Below, piece by piece: positions 4,821 through 5,614 of a stretch of DNA of 5,614 nt (the first letter of the stretch is position 1; each line of letters starts with the position of its first letter). The position numbers and the translations under genes are program-made. The stretch is from Pseudomonadota bacterium (GTDB lineage: Bacteria; Pseudomonadota; Alphaproteobacteria; Rhizobiales; Devosiaceae). The notes below the pieces were generated by a model. That model was given only the letters and a program-made list of their open reading frames with translations, made no database searches and was not told the DNA's origin. Location: NCBI GenBank assembly GCA_023436745.1, contig JAEZHZ010000025.1, positions 1-5,614 on the forward strand. The letters are read 5' to 3'.

Positions 4821-5614
4821 CGGGCTCCGGTGGCCTGCCTGTGAAGGATGATGCAGAGCGGAATCGATAGCACAACCATGGCGAGGGCAAACGGCGCCGC
4901 GCCCATGTGGTCGAACTCTCCCGTGCGGGCCCAGAACTCCGTTGCGAGCGTCTCGGTCCCGATGGGCGCCAGCATCAGCGTGGCGGTCAGTTCCGTCACG
5001 ATGCCCATCGCGACCAGCGCCATGCCCGCACCGATGCCCGGCATGGCAAGGCGCAGCGTCACGCCCACCGCTGCGGCGAGGGGGCTGCGGCCGAGCGCTA
5101 TGGCTCCATTCTGCAGCTCTGCCGGCACCTGCGCAAGGCTGGCGCGCACCGAGATGATGGCCCTCGGCAGGAACAGCAGCACATAGGCCACGAGCACCGT
5201 CGCTGCGGTCTGGTATAGCGGCAGAGCGGCGCGAACGGTGATGGCAACCAGCGCCAGCGCCACGATCACCCCCGGCAGGGCGCCGACCTGCAGATGTACG
5301 CTCTCGAGCGCCCGCTGCACCGGCCCCGGAGCGCGGGCTGCCATCCACGCGACCGGCAGGGCAGCAAGGGTGACCAGCAGGGCTCCCGCCACGGCATAGA
5401 AGCTGGATTGCGCCAGCGCCGCCGTCAGTTCCGGAAGATGCCAGGCGTCGATACCCCCGATCAGCATCCACCGCAGCAGGGTCACCAGCGGCAGGCCTAT
5501 TGCCAGAGCGGATATGCCGGCGGGGATTAGCACCCAGAGGGCCTTGCTGCGTCCGAGCCGGGCCATCGGCGGGTGCCGCGCCGCGCCGCCGCCGACGCGG
5601 GCATAGCGCCGGTT
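4817..5614 (-). CDS. fbpB: ABC transporter permease, FbpB-like, C-terminal module (cut by window edge)
   Basis: The frame stays open to the right edge, giving 265 residues of what should be a roughly 500-600-aa two-module permease. The first 16 residues (NRRYARVGGGAARHPP) look like the cytoplasmic linker between the two membrane modules of FbpB-type proteins, so the ATG at 5566 is an internal methionine and not the start. Six membrane segments follow, at about residues 28-50, 68-92, 111-130, 137-155, 194-216 and 240-257. The loop that contacts the ATPase (about 163-196) has the EAA-type layout with G175 and P192, although the EAA triad itself reads NGA. The ELTATLMLAPIGTETLATEF stretch is typical of iron-type permeases. 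The stop codon overlaps the fbpC start by 4 nt, so the two are translationally coupled. Iron as substrate is inferred from family resemblance. Confidence 0.88.
   Translation of the reverse strand, partial: NRRYARVGGGAARHPPMARLGRSKALWVLIPAGISALAIGLPLVTLLRWMLIGGIDAWHLPELTAALAQSSFYAVAGALLVTLAALPVAWMAARAPGPVQRALESVHLQVGALPGVIVALALVAITVRAALPLYQTAATVLVAYVLLFLPRAIISVRASLAQVPAELQNGAIALGRSPLAAAVGVTLRLAMPGIGAGMALVAMGIVTELTATLMLAPIGTETLATEFWARTGEFDHMGAAPFALAMVVLSIPLCIILHRQATGAR

Noticed and set aside
4821..5471. N-terminal extension of the ATPase frame up to 5471
   Set aside because: The extra residues are a low-complexity Arg/Ala/Gly shadow of the permease gene. The ATGA overlap, the GGAG site and the normal ATPase N-terminus (MSVLSIRQLGKRF) fix the start at 4820.
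5564..5566. ATG at 5566 as the permease start
   Set aside because: The frame is open beyond it to the window edge with a typical inter-module linker (NRRYARVGGG), and a 249-aa single module would be half the normal FbpB size.
1..5614. Mobile elements, CRISPR arrays, tRNA genes, toxin-antitoxin or defence genes
   Set aside because: No terminal repeats, transposase motifs, regular spacer repeats or tRNA-like folds were seen. The coding content is fully explained by transport, regulation and one catabolic gene.

Overview
This window comes from a GC-rich bacterium, most likely a proteobacterium. An alphaproteobacterium would fit the mix of a TRAP transporter, an FCD-type GntR regulator and a two-module iron-type ABC permease, but a gammaproteobacterium such as a halomonad is not excluded, and nothing here fixes the genus. 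No mobile element, CRISPR array, tRNA or rRNA is visible. The window is almost fully coding.

Left and centre (1-2959, minus strand) hold a tripartite TRAP sugar-acid transport operon in the order dctP (periplasmic binding protein), dctQ (small membrane subunit), dctM (large membrane subunit). It runs into the first 21 codons of a gene that reads like uxuA, mannonate dehydratase. That neighbour ties the transporter to hexuronate or aldonate use (glucuronate, fructuronate, mannonate). Two strong inverted repeats sit at the two longer intercistronic gaps, dctP/dctQ and dctM/uxuA. They probably tune the relative expression of binding protein, membrane subunits and enzyme.

The 89-bp divergent region (2960-3048) separates dctP from a GntR/FCD regulator gene on the plus strand (3049-3753). 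It carries a tandem 8-bp repeat, GGTAGTAT twice, ending in an inverted GGTA-GTA-TACC element. This lies exactly between a -35 and a -10 for the transport operon and abuts the regulator's own ribosome binding site. The layout suggests the regulator represses both the transporter/uxu operon and itself, with a pathway intermediate as inducer.

Right (3786-5614, minus strand), convergent with the regulator, is the end of an unrelated operon: the C-terminal half of an FbpB-like two-module permease, then an FbpC-like ATPase, joined by an ATGA overlap. These would form the membrane and motor parts of a ferric-iron-type importer. Its binding protein, promoter and the N-terminal half of the permease lie beyond the right edge.

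The window reads as a well-formed but conventional uronate-uptake locus next to an iron-type ABC operon. I see no evidence for a wholly new system. The most informative parts are the compact operator/promoter and the intercistronic hairpins.
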